From contig JAOAPE010000005.1 of the NCBI GenBank assembly GCA_025462725.1, forward strand, positions 248,001 through 312,000: a stretch of DNA of 64,000 nt, given 5' to 3'. This document shows positions 43,483 through 52,626 of the stretch, in pieces. The notes below the pieces were generated by a model. It had not been told where the DNA came from, searched no databases, and saw only the letters and a list, made by a program, of their open reading frames with translations. The position numbers and the translations under genes were made by a program. The first letter of the stretch is position 1. Every line of letters starts with the position of its first letter. The DNA comes from Terriglobales bacterium. GTDB lineage: Bacteria; Acidobacteriota; Terriglobia; Terriglobales; Acidobacteriaceae.

Positions 43483-43527
43483 AATTGTTGGCGCTACGGT
43501 TTTCCATTCTATTCCGCAGGTCATTGA

Positions 43528-45588
43528 GTGTCGTCGAACTGGGTCATGAAAATCGTTTGGGCGCTGGTGGCAGTAGCCGCAGCAGTGGCGCTTGGCGTGA
43601 TTGCGCTGACGCGCGGCGAATCCATCAACGCAATCTGGTTGGTGGTGGCTGCGGCTTGTTGCTACGCGCTGGGATACCGCTTCTACAGCAGCTTTATCGC
43701 TGCCAAAGTGCTTACGTTGGACGCGATGCGCGCCACTCCTGCCGAGCGGTTTGAGAACGGGCGCGATTTCGTCCGCACGAACAAGTGGGTGGTCTTCGGA
43801 CACCACTTCGCTGCCATCGCGGGTCCCGGGCCGCTCATTGGACCAGTGCTCGCTGCACAATTCGGATACTTGCCGGGCGTGCTGTGGATCGTGGTAGGCG
43901 CAGTCTTCGGCGGATGCGTTCAGGATTTCGTAATACTGGTCTTCTCTGTCCGGCGCGATGGAAAGTCGCTGGGGCAGATGGCGCGGGACGAGATCGGACG
44001 CCTCGGCGGCGTGGTCGCATTCGCAGCGGTCTTCGGCATCAACGTTGTTCTGCTCGGCGTGATCGCCCTGATCGTGGTGAATGCGCTGCGGAGTAGTCCG
44101 TGGGGGACGTTCACAATCGCGATGACCATACCCATTGCGATGTTGATGGGCATTTATTTGCGATACCTCCGCCCTAAGAAGGTGCTTGAGACTTCTATTC
44201 TCGGATTCATCCTGGTGATGGCCGCGATCTTCGGCGGCCAGTGGGTCTCGCAAAGTTCAACATGGGGACCGCTGTTCACCTTCGGCGCACCTGCGCTGGC
44301 GATCATGATCATCATTTATGGATTCGCAGCGTCGGCGTTGCCGGTCTGGCTGTTGCTCGCTCCGCGCGATTACCTGAGCACTTTCGTGAAGTTGGGGACG
44401 ATCGCAATCCTCGCGCTAGGGATCGTCGCGGTGCGACCTACGTTGCACATGCCGCCGCTGACGCGATTTACTGACGGCACTGGCCCCGCATTCGCCGGCA
44501 GCCTCTTCCCTTTCGCGTTCATCACCATTGCCTGCGGAGCGATCAGCGGATTTCATTCCTTGATATCGAGCGGCACCACGCCGAAACTTATCGCGCGTGA
44601 GACACAGACGCGCTTCATCGGATACGGCGCCATGATGGCAGAATCATTCGTAGGAGTGATGGCGATCATCGCGGCATGCGTGTTACAGCCGGGCACATAC
44701 TTCGCGATCAACAGTCCCGCAGCAATAGTTGGAGCCGCGCCGGCGGCAGCGGCGCAGACGATTTCGGGTTGGGGATATCCCATCACCGCCTCAGAGATGG
44801 CGATGCTCGCCAAGGCTGTGGGCGAGACGACATTATTCAACCGGATCGGCGGCGCACCTGCATTCGCGGTGGGCATGGCGCACATTTTCTCGCAGACACT
44901 CGGCGGAGAAAGATTGATGGCCGTCTGGTATCACTTCGCCATCATGTTCGAGGCACTGTTCATCCTGACGGTGCTAGATGCGGGAACTCGCGTTGCACGA
45001 TTCATGTTGCAGGAGGGACTCGGCGCGATGTGGGCACCGATGGGACGCACCAGTTGGTATCCAAGCATAATTTCGACCAGTGCAATCGTAGTGGGCGCAT
45101 GGGGCTATTTCCTGTGGCAAGGAGTGAAGGACCCGCTCGGCGGAATCAATTCGCTGTGGCCGTTGTTCGGAATCGCGAACCAGTTGCTGGCGACGGTCGC
45201 GCTGTGCGTGGCGACGACCATCATCATCAAGGCGGGCAAGGCGCGGTTCTCATTCGTTACGTTGGTTCCGTTGGTCGCGCTAGTCATAATCACTTTCACC
45301 GCGTCGTATGAAAAGGTGTTCAATGCGAATCCGCGAATCGGATTCCTGTCGCATGCGCAACAACTTTTAGGCGAACCGGCATCCACAGCAGCACGCGCGA
45401 AAGAGATCAGCAGATTGGTTTTTGATGACCGACTAGATGCAATCGTCACAGGCTTTCTCATCGCGCTGGTCGTGCTGATCTTGGGCGAATCAATGCTGGT
45501 GTGGTTCAGAGTCTTGTCAGGACGACGCCCGATATCCATCCTCGAATCACCGGCCGTTGAGACGAGGTTTGCGTCCGAAGAAGCCTGA
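43528..45588 (+). CDS. cstA: Carbon starvation protein CstA (pyruvate/peptide transporter)
   Basis: 686 residues from a GTG at 43528 (ATG at 43546 is an alternative). About 16 transmembrane segments. CstA hallmarks: 'FGHHFAAIAGPGPLIGPVLA', 'GGCVQDFVILVFSVRRDGKS', 'SGFHSLISSGTTPKL' and 'GINSLWPLFGIANQLLA'. Members import peptides or pyruvate in starvation. The small YbdD-type partner gene often found downstream is absent; a MarR regulator follows instead. Confidence 0.95.
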   Translation: MSSNWVMKIVWALVAVAAAVALGVIALTRGESINAIWLVVAAACCYALGYRFYSSFIAAKVLTLDAMRATPAERFENGRDFVRTNKWVVFGHHFAAIAGPGPLIGPVLAAQFGYLPGVLWIVVGAVFGGCVQDFVILVFSVRRDGKSLGQMARDEIGRLGGVVAFAAVFGINVVLLGVIALIVVNALRSSPWGTFTIAMTIPIAMLMGIYLRYLRPKKVLETSILGFILVMAAIFGGQWVSQSSTWGPLFTFGAPALAIMIIIYGFAASALPVWLLLAPRDYLSTFVKLGTIAILALGIVAVRPTLHMPPLTRFTDGTGPAFAGSLFPFAFITIACGAISGFHSLISSGTTPKLIARETQTRFIGYGAMMAESFVGVMAIIAACVLQPGTYFAINSPAAIVGAAPAAAAQTISGWGYPITASEMAMLAKAVGETTLFNRIGGAPAFAVGMAHIFSQTLGGERLMAVWYHFAIMFEALFILTVLDAGTRVARFMLQEGLGAMWAPMGRTSWYPSIISTSAIVVGAWGYFLWQGVKDPLGGINSLWPLFGIANQLLATVALCVATTIIIKAGKARFSFVTLVPLVALVIITFTASYEKVFNANPRIGFLSHAQQLLGEPASTAARAKEISRLVFDDRLDAIVTGFLIALVVLILGESMLVWFRVLSGRRPISILESPAVETRFASEEA

Positions 45589-45604
45589 GCAACATCTCAT
45601 CGCT

Positions 45605-46066
45605 ATGGGCACCCACTACAAAGGAACAAAACGTGAAGTGCAGGCTCTGGATACGTTCATCAAGCTGATGCGCGGAACCGGCTCGCTGAGTTCTCGCTTG
45701 CGTTCGCAACTGGACAACAGCAGCCTAACGGAAAGTCAATTCTCCGTGCTAGAGGCATTGCTGCACCTTGGCCCGCTCTGCCCTAGTTCGCTTGCGCAGA
45801 AGCTGCTGCAAACCGCCGGCAATCTGACGCTTGTAATTCGCAACCTTGAGAAGCAAGGATTAGTCCGACGAAAGCAGGAAGGTTCCGATCGCCGATACTT
45901 CACAATTAGCCTAACTCCGGCTGGGGAAAAGCTCATCCGCAAGGTCTTCGCCAAGCATGTGCTAGCTATCACCTTGGAAATGCAGGCGCTTAGCCCTGAG
46001 GAACAGGCGGAATTGGGACGTCTTTGCAAGAAACTCGGCCTGTCGCGAGCCACCCTGGAAGGCTAG
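45605..46066 (+). CDS. MarR family transcriptional regulator
   Basis: 153 residues from the ATG at 45605, 16 bases after cstA. Winged helix: 'LTESQFSVLEALLHLGPLCPS', 'LAQKLLQTAGNLTLVIRNLEKQGLVRR' region (about 60-90) and the wing 'EGSDRRYFTISLTPAG' with the conserved DRR. It precedes a same-strand set of redox-stress genes (DoxX, pirin, NmrA-like, FMN reductase, DinB), which is the typical target set of MarR/OhrR-like sensors of phenolics, quinones or oxidants. A Cys for redox sensing is not obvious near the N-terminus. Confidence 0.9.
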   Translation: MGTHYKGTKREVQALDTFIKLMRGTGSLSSRLRSQLDNSSLTESQFSVLEALLHLGPLCPSSLAQKLLQTAGNLTLVIRNLEKQGLVRRKQEGSDRRYFTISLTPAGEKLIRKVFAKHVLAITLEMQALSPEEQAELGRLCKKLGLSRATLEG

Positions 46067-46088
46067 TCCCTAATTTTTTTGCAACCAC

Positions 46089-46100
46089 TTTAATGTTAAA
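46089..46100. promoter_or_regulatory. Palindrome, possible MarR operator
   Basis: TTTAATGTTAAA, a perfect 5-base inverted repeat with a 2-base centre, 72 bases before the DoxX start and just after the marR stop. Suggestive only. Confidence 0.35.
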
Positions 46101-46171
46101 TCATCTACTGCTGCGAGCGTCAAAGTGGGGCTTAGAGCTTCCCAACTGACGCCATTCGCGGAGGCGACAAA

Positions 46172-46576
46172 ATGGCAAATGAAAACAGCAACAACGGTCT
46201 AATACTCACAGGACGCATCCTGTTGAGCCTCATCTTTTTGCTGAGCGCGGCAGGCAAAGCATTCGGATTCAGCGCGACCGCGGGAATGATGTCGCAAAAG
46301 GGATTCCCCGCGGCCAGTCTGTTCTTAGTCGGCGCTATCACGCTGGAGCTACTAGGTGGACTCTCTGTGCTGACCGGATACAAGGCACGAATCGGCGCGG
46401 CAGCTCTGATCTTCTTCCTGGTTCCGGCCACGTTGATATTCCACAATTTCTGGGCGTTTCAGGGCATGGAGCAACAGATGCAGATGACTAACTTTCTCAA
46501 GAACGTAGCCATTGCGGGCGGATTGTTCCTGGTGATTGCATTCGGTCCGGGACGCTTGAGCATCGACAAGAACTAA
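46172..46576 (+). CDS. DoxX family membrane protein
   Basis: 134 residues, four transmembrane segments. 'RILLSLIFLLSAAGKAFGF' and 'ITLELLGGLSVLTGYKARIGA' fit the DoxX/DUF417 family, linked to redox and sulfur stress. GGAGG precedes the ATG. First gene of the set after the MarR regulator; the pirin gene follows after 28 bases. Confidence 0.9.
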   Translation: MANENSNNGLILTGRILLSLIFLLSAAGKAFGFSATAGMMSQKGFPAASLFLVGAITLELLGGLSVLTGYKARIGAAALIFFLVPATLIFHNFWAFQGMEQQMQMTNFLKNVAIAGGLFLVIAFGPGRLSIDKN

Positions 46577-46604
46577 CTTCCACCAAAGAACACGAGAGAA
46601 ACTT

Positions 46605-47318
46605 ATGATCACTATAAGAAAGAGCAAACAACGCGGCCACGCAAACCATGGCTGGCTTGACACATACCACACGTTTTCGTTCGCGGATTACTTCGATCCC
46701 AAATACATGGGCTTCCGCAGCCTGCGCGTGATCAATGAAGACCGAGTGGCCCCGGCGAATGGATTCGGCACGCACGGGCACAATGACATGGAGATCATCA
46801 CCTATGTCATGGAAGGCGCGCTGGAACACAAGGACAGCATGGGGAATATCGGCGTTATACGTCCGGGCGACGTGCAGCGCATGAGCGCAGGAACCGGTGT
46901 GCGGCATAGCGAGTACAACCACTCGAAAACGGATCCAGTTCATTTGTTGCAGATCTGGATCATGCCTGCGAGCCGAGGGATATCGCCCAGCTACGAGCAG
47001 ATCGCGTTCAGCGCGGAGGAGCGCAGCGGGAAACTGAAGCAGATCGCCGTTTCCGACGCCGCGAAGAATGGGAACGGCGGTGCGGTGAAAATCCATCAGG
47101 ACGCGTCTATCTTCGCTTCGATCCTGAAGCCAGGAGAGACAACGCAACACGAGCTAGCGGCCGGTCGCTACGGCTGGTTGCAGGTTGCGAAGGGCTCCGT
47201 TGAATTGAACGGGCAAAAGCTCGAAGCCGGGGACGGTGCTGCGATTGAGAACGAGACTAAGCTCAGCATCACCGGCAAAGACAGCACTTCTGAAGTCCTG
47301 CTTTTCGACCTAGCGTAA
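46605..47318 (+). CDS. Pirin family protein (quercetinase-like)
   Basis: 237 residues, a bicupin. Metal ligands H57, H59, H101 and E103 are all present ('FGTHGHNDMEI', 'GVRHSEYN') and fall at the same positions as in E. coli YhhW, which has quercetin 2,3-dioxygenase activity. N-terminal 'HGWLDTYHTFSFADYFDP' is the family signature. It probably acts on flavonoid or phenolic compounds in the cytosol. Same operon as DoxX and the next NAD(P)-binding protein. Confidence 0.95.
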   Translation: MITIRKSKQRGHANHGWLDTYHTFSFADYFDPKYMGFRSLRVINEDRVAPANGFGTHGHNDMEIITYVMEGALEHKDSMGNIGVIRPGDVQRMSAGTGVRHSEYNHSKTDPVHLLQIWIMPASRGISPSYEQIAFSAEERSGKLKQIAVSDAAKNGNGGAVKIHQDASIFASILKPGETTQHELAAGRYGWLQVAKGSVELNGQKLEAGDGAAIENETKLSITGKDSTSEVLLFDLA

Positions 47319-47372
47319 TTGCAGAGGCCAAGTTTGACGTGGCCTTCTCTTATTTTCCAGAGGAGAAATGTT

Positions 47373-48002
47373 ATGAATGTCGTTTTATATGGAGCAACGG
47401 GTAAATCGGGTAGCCGGATCATGAAGGAATTGCTTTCGCGCGGGCACAAAGTCACGGCTGCCGTGCGCGACACAAGTAAGCTGAACGGCACCGATGGCAT
47501 AACGGTGAAGCAGGACGACTTGTCTGACGTGTCGAAGACAGCAGATGCGATCAAAGGCGCTGATGCCGTGGTCAGCGCATACGCGCCGCCGCAGGACAAC
47601 ACTAACGCTTTGGTGTGTGTAACAAAAGTACAAGTTGCAGCGGTGAAAAAGGCGGGAGTTCCTCGCCTGCTCGTAGTCGGAGGCGCAGGTGGCCTGGAGA
47701 TTGCGCCAGGGGTTTCGCTGATAAATTCCGGGCACTTGCCGGAACCGTATTTGCCGATCGCGAAATCACACGTGAATGCCCTCGAAGTGTTACAACACTC
47801 AGACATCGACTGGACGTACTTCGCGCCGGCCGGCTTTTTCGAACCGGGTGAACGCACGGGGAAATTCCGGCTGGGGACAAACGAGTTGATATCGAACGAA
47901 AAGGGCGAGAGCCGTATCTCGATGGAAGACTACGCTATCGCCTTGGTGGATGAGCTCGAAAAGCCCGCTCACCGCAAGCAGCGGTTTTCCATCGGATACT
48001 GA
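47373..48002 (+). CDS. NAD(P)H-binding protein, NmrA/atypical SDR family
   Basis: 209 residues from the ATG at 47373 (GAGGAGA upstream). 'VVLYGATGKSGSRIMKELLSR' is the GxxGxxG Rossmann motif of atypical SDRs. The family includes NAD(P)-binding reductases and redox sensors (YwnB, YhfK). 54 bases after the pirin gene, 35 before the FMN reductase. Confidence 0.9.
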   Translation: MNVVLYGATGKSGSRIMKELLSRGHKVTAAVRDTSKLNGTDGITVKQDDLSDVSKTADAIKGADAVVSAYAPPQDNTNALVCVTKVQVAAVKKAGVPRLLVVGGAGGLEIAPGVSLINSGHLPEPYLPIAKSHVNALEVLQHSDIDWTYFAPAGFFEPGERTGKFRLGTNELISNEKGESRISMEDYAIALVDELEKPAHRKQRFSIGY

Positions 48003-48037
48003 AGTTAGCAGCGCGCATTGAACTGGAAGGGATGTTG

Positions 48038-48646
48038 ATGGCATACACACCAAAAATTTTGGCATTCGCGGGAAGCACGCGGGCAGAATCGTTCAACAAG
48101 AAGCTAATAAGAGTCGCGGTCAAGGGAGCCGAAGCTGCGGGAGCGCAAGTCACAATCCTCGACTTGCGCGATCTTGCGTTGCCGCTGTTCGATGGTGACG
48201 ATGAAAGTGCTCAAGGCTTGCACCCAGGCGCGCGGAAATTCAAAGACCTGCTCATCGTGCATGACGGCATCATGATCTCGTCGCCGGAGTACAACAGTTC
48301 GATCTCCGGCGTGCTGAAGAATGCGCTTGACTGGGCATCGCGTCCCTCAAAAACCGAGAAGCCGTTGGCGGGCTTTACCGGGAAACCGGCGGTGCTGATG
48401 AGCGCGTCTCCGGGCGCATTGGGTGGATTGCGCGGATTGGCGACGGTTCGATCGATTATCGGCAATATGGGAATGCTGGTATTGCCGGAGCAGGTAGCTG
48501 TTTCGATGGCGCACGAGGCTTTCAATCCTGATGGAAGCCTGAAGGATGAGAAGAAGCAAGCTTCCGTTGAGGACCTGGGGAACAAGCTTGCGGCAATCAT
48601 CGTGAAACTCAAAGCCGATACACAAAGTGCAGCAATGAGTTCATGA
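48038..48646 (+). CDS. NADPH-dependent FMN reductase (quinone/azo-reductase type)
   Basis: 202 residues. GGAAGG (48025-48030) fits the ATG at 48038 better than the one at 48032. Flavodoxin-like fold: 'FAGSTRAESFNKKL' (phosphate loop), 'ISSPEYNSSISGVLKNALDW' and 'SASPGALGGLRG'. Such enzymes reduce FMN, quinones or metals such as chromate. Its stop overlaps the start of the DinB gene (ATGATG), showing cotranslation. Confidence 0.93.
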   Translation: MAYTPKILAFAGSTRAESFNKKLIRVAVKGAEAAGAQVTILDLRDLALPLFDGDDESAQGLHPGARKFKDLLIVHDGIMISSPEYNSSISGVLKNALDWASRPSKTEKPLAGFTGKPAVLMSASPGALGGLRGLATVRSIIGNMGMLVLPEQVAVSMAHEAFNPDGSLKDEKKQASVEDLGNKLAAIIVKLKADTQSAAMSS

Positions 48647-49122
48647 TGGGCGAATTGGATCGCATCACTGATCAACTTCGTCGCGCTTGGAAGGGTGAAG
48701 CGTGGCACGGCCCCTCGTTGAGCGAAGTCTTAGAGGGAGTGACATCAACACAAGCCCAACAGAAGCCCGTTTCGGGAGCGCACTCTATTTGGGAATTGGT
48801 TCTCCACCTCACAACTTGGACGAATGTCGCGCGGCGGCGGTTCGAGGGAGAACTGTTCGAAGTGAGCGAGTCCGAGGACTGGCCGCCCATGAGTCGGACG
48901 AATCCTGAAGATTGGGCGGCGGCGCTGGGACAGTTGAATCGAGCGAACGAAAGCTTGCTCTCTGTTATGGAAACTGCGGCGCAGAGTGATTCCGCCGATT
49001 CCAAACTGAATCAGATCACGCCCGGAAAAGACCATTCCATCTACATCCTTCTGCATGGGACGGTACAGCACCACCTCTATCATGCAGGCCAAATCGCCAT
49101 CCTCAAGAAGGCGCTGATCTGA
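48643..49122 (+). CDS. DinB family protein
   Basis: 159 residues, a four-helix bundle with the DinB metal triad: His in 'SIWELVLHLTTW' (H55) and two in 'VQHHLYHAGQIAILKKAL' near the C-terminus. DinB-like proteins include thiol-dependent transferases (bacillithiol, mycothiol) for detoxification. The start overlaps the FMN reductase gene by 4 bases. Last gene of the MarR-led cluster. Confidence 0.92.
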   Translation: MMGELDRITDQLRRAWKGEAWHGPSLSEVLEGVTSTQAQQKPVSGAHSIWELVLHLTTWTNVARRRFEGELFEVSESEDWPPMSRTNPEDWAAALGQLNRANESLLSVMETAAQSDSADSKLNQITPGKDHSIYILLHGTVQHHLYHAGQIAILKKALI

Positions 49123-49434
49123 CTTCTGGTTACCTCTCGGATGTACCTCGGGGTACATGCTTTGTTACTGTCTATTGCCGCAGGTTTAGGGCAGAATATA
49201 CATTCAAAGTGTGGGAAAAGGCTTTGTTGGCATAAACTTCTGCCGGGCCTATCCCGATTACTTCGTGCCTTTATTCGCAGTCTGGTACAAGCGGAAGCGA
49301 CATGGCGGCTCAGTACCACTGTGTTAACTTAGTGCACCACAACATTCCAAACCGCAGCGGCTTGCGGACGGCCAAATAACCGGGGTCCCCAAAAGCAACG
49401 CGTTTGGGGTGTGAAGGGCAACGGGGTAAACCGA
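49123..49434 (+). other. Gene-free stretch with hairpins
   Basis: About 310 bases. 49141-49158 is a perfect hairpin ATGTACC-TCGG-GGTACAT with a UNCG-type loop, 19 bases after the DinB stop and without a T run. 49387-49409 is CCCCAAA...TTTGGGG, placed 25 bases before the next start codon. No gene or clear promoter seen. Confidence 0.5.
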
Positions 49435-50253
49435 ATGCTGGTGAAATTCTGGGGCGTCAGAGGATCTACTCCCACTCCCCAGTTGGAGAATCTGCGATAC
49501 GGAGGCAATACCTCCTGCGTTGAAGTCCGTATCAACGGGCAGATTTACATTTTTGACTGTGGCACCGGGTTCAGAAACCTGGGAAAACAACTGGTCAAAG
49601 AACATCAGAACAGGCCCATTCACGCACATATCTTTCTTTCGCATTTTCATTGGGACCACATTCAAGGAATTCCGTTCTTCACTCCGCTGTACACCAGTCC
49701 TGATAATTACTTCTTCTTCCACTCATCGAGCCGCAGCCGCGGACTACAGCGCGCGATCGAGGAGCAAATGTCGGACCCATACTTCCCTGTCGATATGACT
49801 GAGATGGCAGCGCATCGCAATTTTTATGACATTGAAGAAGACCGCATCGCGTTCGATGATTGCGTGATCCAGTCGATGTGGTTGAACCATCCGCAAGGAT
49901 GTTTGGGATTCCGCATTGAAACTGATAACAAAGTGATCGTCTACGCCACTGACAATGAGCCTGGACATCCGGTGTTCGACAAAAATGTTCGCAAGCTCGC
50001 GGAAGGCGCGGACGTTTTGATCTATGACGCGCAGTATCTACCGGAAGAGTATGCCGCCGGCAAACGCGGCTGGGGGCACAGCCACTGGCGCGAAGCTGTG
50101 AACATCGTCATGGAAAGCGGCACGAAAGAACTCGTGCTTTTCCACCACGACCCCGAGCACAGCGATAGCTGCATTGATTCCATCGTGACCAAGGCCAAGG
50201 AGTATTATCCGAAGGTCAGGGCGGCTTCTGAGGGAATGGAAATACAGCTTTAG
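49435..50253 (+). CDS. Metallo-beta-lactamase fold hydrolase
   Basis: 272 residues from the ATG at 49435; an in-frame GTG lies 24 bases upstream. N-terminus 'MLVKFWGVRGSTPTP' and 'GGNTSCVEVRI' are typical of the phosphodiesterase-like branch (near PhnP/RNase Z). Zinc motif HFHWDH with H70, H72, D74 and H75, then 'NHPQGCLGFRIE', 'YATDNEPG' and 'LFHHDPEHSD'. Probably a cyclic-nucleotide or nucleic-acid phosphodiesterase; the substrate is unknown. Confidence 0.9.
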   Translation: MLVKFWGVRGSTPTPQLENLRYGGNTSCVEVRINGQIYIFDCGTGFRNLGKQLVKEHQNRPIHAHIFLSHFHWDHIQGIPFFTPLYTSPDNYFFFHSSSRSRGLQRAIEEQMSDPYFPVDMTEMAAHRNFYDIEEDRIAFDDCVIQSMWLNHPQGCLGFRIETDNKVIVYATDNEPGHPVFDKNVRKLAEGADVLIYDAQYLPEEYAAGKRGWGHSHWREAVNIVMESGTKELVLFHHDPEHSDSCIDSIVTKAKEYYPKVRAASEGMEIQL

Positions 50254-50295
50254 GCTGTACATTCTGTCGGCTGGTTACTATCTATACACCGTTGC

Positions 50296-50324
50296 TTGCT
50301 TACTTTTAGACCCGCCAATATACT
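50296..50324 (+). promoter_or_regulatory. Possible promoter of glutamate dehydrogenase
   Basis: TTGCTT (50296-50301), 17-base spacer, TATACT (50319-50324). Good -10, weak -35. The rest of 50254-50531 holds no gene. Confidence 0.45.
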
Positions 50325-50531
50325 TTTCTCTCAGCCTTGTAGATGGTTTAGCTCTACCTTGCCCTCCTCGTAACTGATTCATACGCGTTTCCGCGCGATG
50401 AAAGCAGAGCAGAGTTGCCGATGGCTGAAAAAATCTGCTGAAGCCGCCCTTCCCAAACGACTGACGGCCCCGGCTGCGCTCCCTGTCTAAATTGAATTTT
50501 CGAAATCATTATTCGGAGAAATGGAAAATAC

Positions 50532-51794
50532 ATGAGTATCACGATGGACAAAGAACTAAATCCCTGGGAAGCACAGGCCGCACGATTCGATTTTGCCGCC
50601 CAGAAACTCAAGTTGGATGACGGCTTATGGAAGATCCTTCGTTACCCCACCCGCGAGATCATCGTGCATCTGCCGGTCGCGATGGATGACGGCAGCCTAG
50701 AAGTCTTCACCGGCTTCCGCGTGCAGCACTCGATCGCACGGGGACCTGGAAAAGGCGGGGTACGCTATGCCCCAGATGTAAATCTTGATGAAGTTCGTGC
50801 ACTGGCCAGTTGGATGACTTGGAAGTGCGCCGTAGTGAATATCCCCTTCGGCGGAGCCAAGGGCGGAGTTATTTGCGATCCGAAAAAACTTTCGCAGACA
50901 GAATTGGAAAAGATCACGCGCCGCTATACGGCCGAACTGATCGAATTCATCGGCCCGGAGAAGGATGTTCCCGCTCCTGACATGGGTACCAACGAGCAGA
51001 CAATGGCTTGGATGATGGACACCTTTTCTATGCACATGCGTCAGACCGTTACCGCAGTGGTGACCGGCAAGCCGCTGAACATCGGCGGATCACGCGGTCG
51101 TCGTGAAGCCACAGGACGCGGCGTGCTGATCGTCTGCGATGAAGCTCTCAAGAAGCTTGGCATGCAGCGCGAAGGCACTCGGGTGATCGTGCAAGGATTC
51201 GGCAACGTGGGATCCAATGCCGCGCAATTAATGCACAGCGCCGGATACAAGGTCATTGGCATTGCGGAATATGACGGTGGCTTGTTCAACAAGAACGGCA
51301 TCGATGTGAACGCACTGGTGGAATACAGACAGCGCAACGGCACCGTGGTTGGATTTCCCGGCGCAGAAGCGCATGACCCCAAGGAACTGCTGGTGACGGA
51401 TTGCGAGATCCTTGCGCCGTGCGCGACAGAGAACGTCATCACCAGCAAGAACGCTGACAAGATCAAGGCTAAGATCATCGCGGAGGGTGCGAATGGCCCG
51501 ACGACGTCAGTGGCCGATCAAATCCTGCAGGACAAGAAAGTCTTCATCATTCCCGACATTCTTGCCAATGCCGGCGGCGTGACTGCTTCGTACTTCGAAT
51601 GGGTGCAGGACCGCCAGGGATACTTCTGGAAAGAATCCGTCGTGAACGAGCAGCTTGAGAACATCCTCGTCGATTCGTTTGACGCGGTGGTCCAGTACGC
51701 TGAGACACACGGCGTTAACAACAGGATCGCTGCTTACATGCTGGCGATCGATCGCGTTGCATTCACCATCAAACAACGTGGTGTTTACGCATAG
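50532..51794 (+). CDS. Glutamate dehydrogenase
   Basis: 420 residues, the hexameric (class I) size. Catalytic motif '[14 protein letters not shown]' with K110, K98 in 'WMTWKCA', the glutamate-binding stretch '[11 protein letters not shown]', and the Rossmann motif '[14 protein letters not shown]'. Interconverts glutamate with 2-oxoglutarate and ammonium; the acidic or basic residue deciding NAD or NADP was not resolved. A strong terminator follows. Confidence 0.96.
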   Translation: MSITMDKELNPWEAQAARFDFAAQKLKLDDGLWKILRYPTREIIVHLPVAMDDGSLEVFTGFRVQHSIARGPGKGGVRYAPDVNLDEVRALASWMTWKCAVVNIPFGGAKGGVICDPKKLSQTELEKITRRYTAELIEFIGPEKDVPAPDMGTNEQTMAWMMDTFSMHMRQTVTAVVTGKPLNIGGSRGRREATGRGVLIVCDEALKKLGMQREGTRVIVQGFGNVGSNAAQLMHSAGYKVIGIAEYDGGLFNKNGIDVNALVEYRQRNGTVVGFPGAEAHDPKELLVTDCEILAPCATENVITSKNADKIKAKIIAEGANGPTTSVADQILQDKKVFIIPDILANAGGVTASYFEWVQDRQGYFWKESVVNEQLENILVDSFDAVVQYAETHGVNNRIAAYMLAIDRVAFTIKQRGVYA

Positions 51795-51814
51795 TTCCTC
51801 GTAACTTTTCTCGA

Positions 51815-51846
51815 AAGGGCGGTTTTCGGACCGCCCTTCTTTCTTT
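51815..51846 (+). terminator. Rho-independent terminator
   Basis: AAGGGCGGT / ACCGCCCTT stem, 6-base loop, then CTTCTTTCTTT. Confidence 0.88.
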
Positions 51847-51900
51847 GCATTTGCAATCGGAATTGCCATCCCTAAGGGCGTAGCAGATAATCGAACCCAA

Positions 51901-52566
51901 GTGAACCTGCCGAACTATCTAACGCTGAGCCGGATCGCATCAGTCCCACTGTTCATCTGGTTTCTATCCCCGAAGTGCACTTGGTTCACTGTACCCGGAG
52001 ACCGCGAGCTGGCAGCGGCTACCATTTTCATCCTTGCTTCTATAACTGACGGCGTAGATGGATACCTCGCGCGCAAGCGCGGCCAAGTCACCACATTGGG
52101 CATGTTGCTTGATCCGCTCGCGGACAAGCTGATGGTTGCCGCCGCATTCATCGCGCTGGTGCAATTTAATCCGGCGATCGTCCCTGCGTGGGTAGCAGTG
52201 ATCGTCATTGGACGCGAATTTCTCGTCAGCGGATTGCGCTCCATTGCGGCATCCGAAGGCTTCACTATCGAAGCCAGCGATCTGGGGAAGTTCAAGATGG
52301 TCGTGCAGATTGTTGCCATTGTTGCGGCGATAGTCCACCACAATTGGTTGGAGTTGAACCTGCGCCTCTTCACTCTGCCCGTGGAGATCATCGCGCGCAC
52401 CGCCATGTGGTTCATGGTGGCACTTTCTCTCATCTCCGCTTTCGACTACTTCTTCGCATTCTGGAGAAAGATCGATCGCAGCGTACAGAAGACTCGGCGA
52501 CGAAGGCCGTTTGTGCTCAGTCGCCGGAAGAAGCAACAACAGGCAGACGCAGAAGCGAACCAATAG
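51901..52566 (+). CDS. pgsA: CDP-diacylglycerol-glycerol-3-phosphate 3-phosphatidyltransferase
   Basis: 221 residues from a GTG at 51901. The CDP-alcohol phosphotransferase motif is complete: D50-x2-D53-G54-x2-A57-R58-x8-G67-x3-D71-x3-D75. Several transmembrane helices; first step of phosphatidylglycerol synthesis in the inner membrane. The last 35 residues form an extra basic tail (RRRRP, RRKKQQQ). Confidence 0.95.
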   Translation: MNLPNYLTLSRIASVPLFIWFLSPKCTWFTVPGDRELAAATIFILASITDGVDGYLARKRGQVTTLGMLLDPLADKLMVAAAFIALVQFNPAIVPAWVAVIVIGREFLVSGLRSIAASEGFTIEASDLGKFKMVVQIVAIVAAIVHHNWLELNLRLFTLPVEIIARTAMWFMVALSLISAFDYFFAFWRKIDRSVQKTRRRRPFVLSRRKKQQQADAEANQ

Positions 52567-52585
52567 GAATTTTTTTCGAACGAAA

Positions 52586-52609
52586 AAAGGCTCCCTCGCG
52601 GGAGCCTTT
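52586..52609. terminator. Bidirectional terminator between pgsA and the OmpA-like gene
   Basis: AAAGGCTCCC / GGGAGCCTTT with a 4-base loop TCGC. The plus strand ends in TTT; on the minus strand it continues to TTTTTT. It serves both convergent genes. Confidence 0.85.
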
Positions 52610-52626
52610 GTACTTTCAGCTAACGA

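Noticed and set aside
43483-44253. Long upstream extension of the DUF393 reading frame (395 codons in total)
   Set aside because: The extension is antisense to cstA and is a His/Arg-rich shadow; DUF393 homology begins after 43482.
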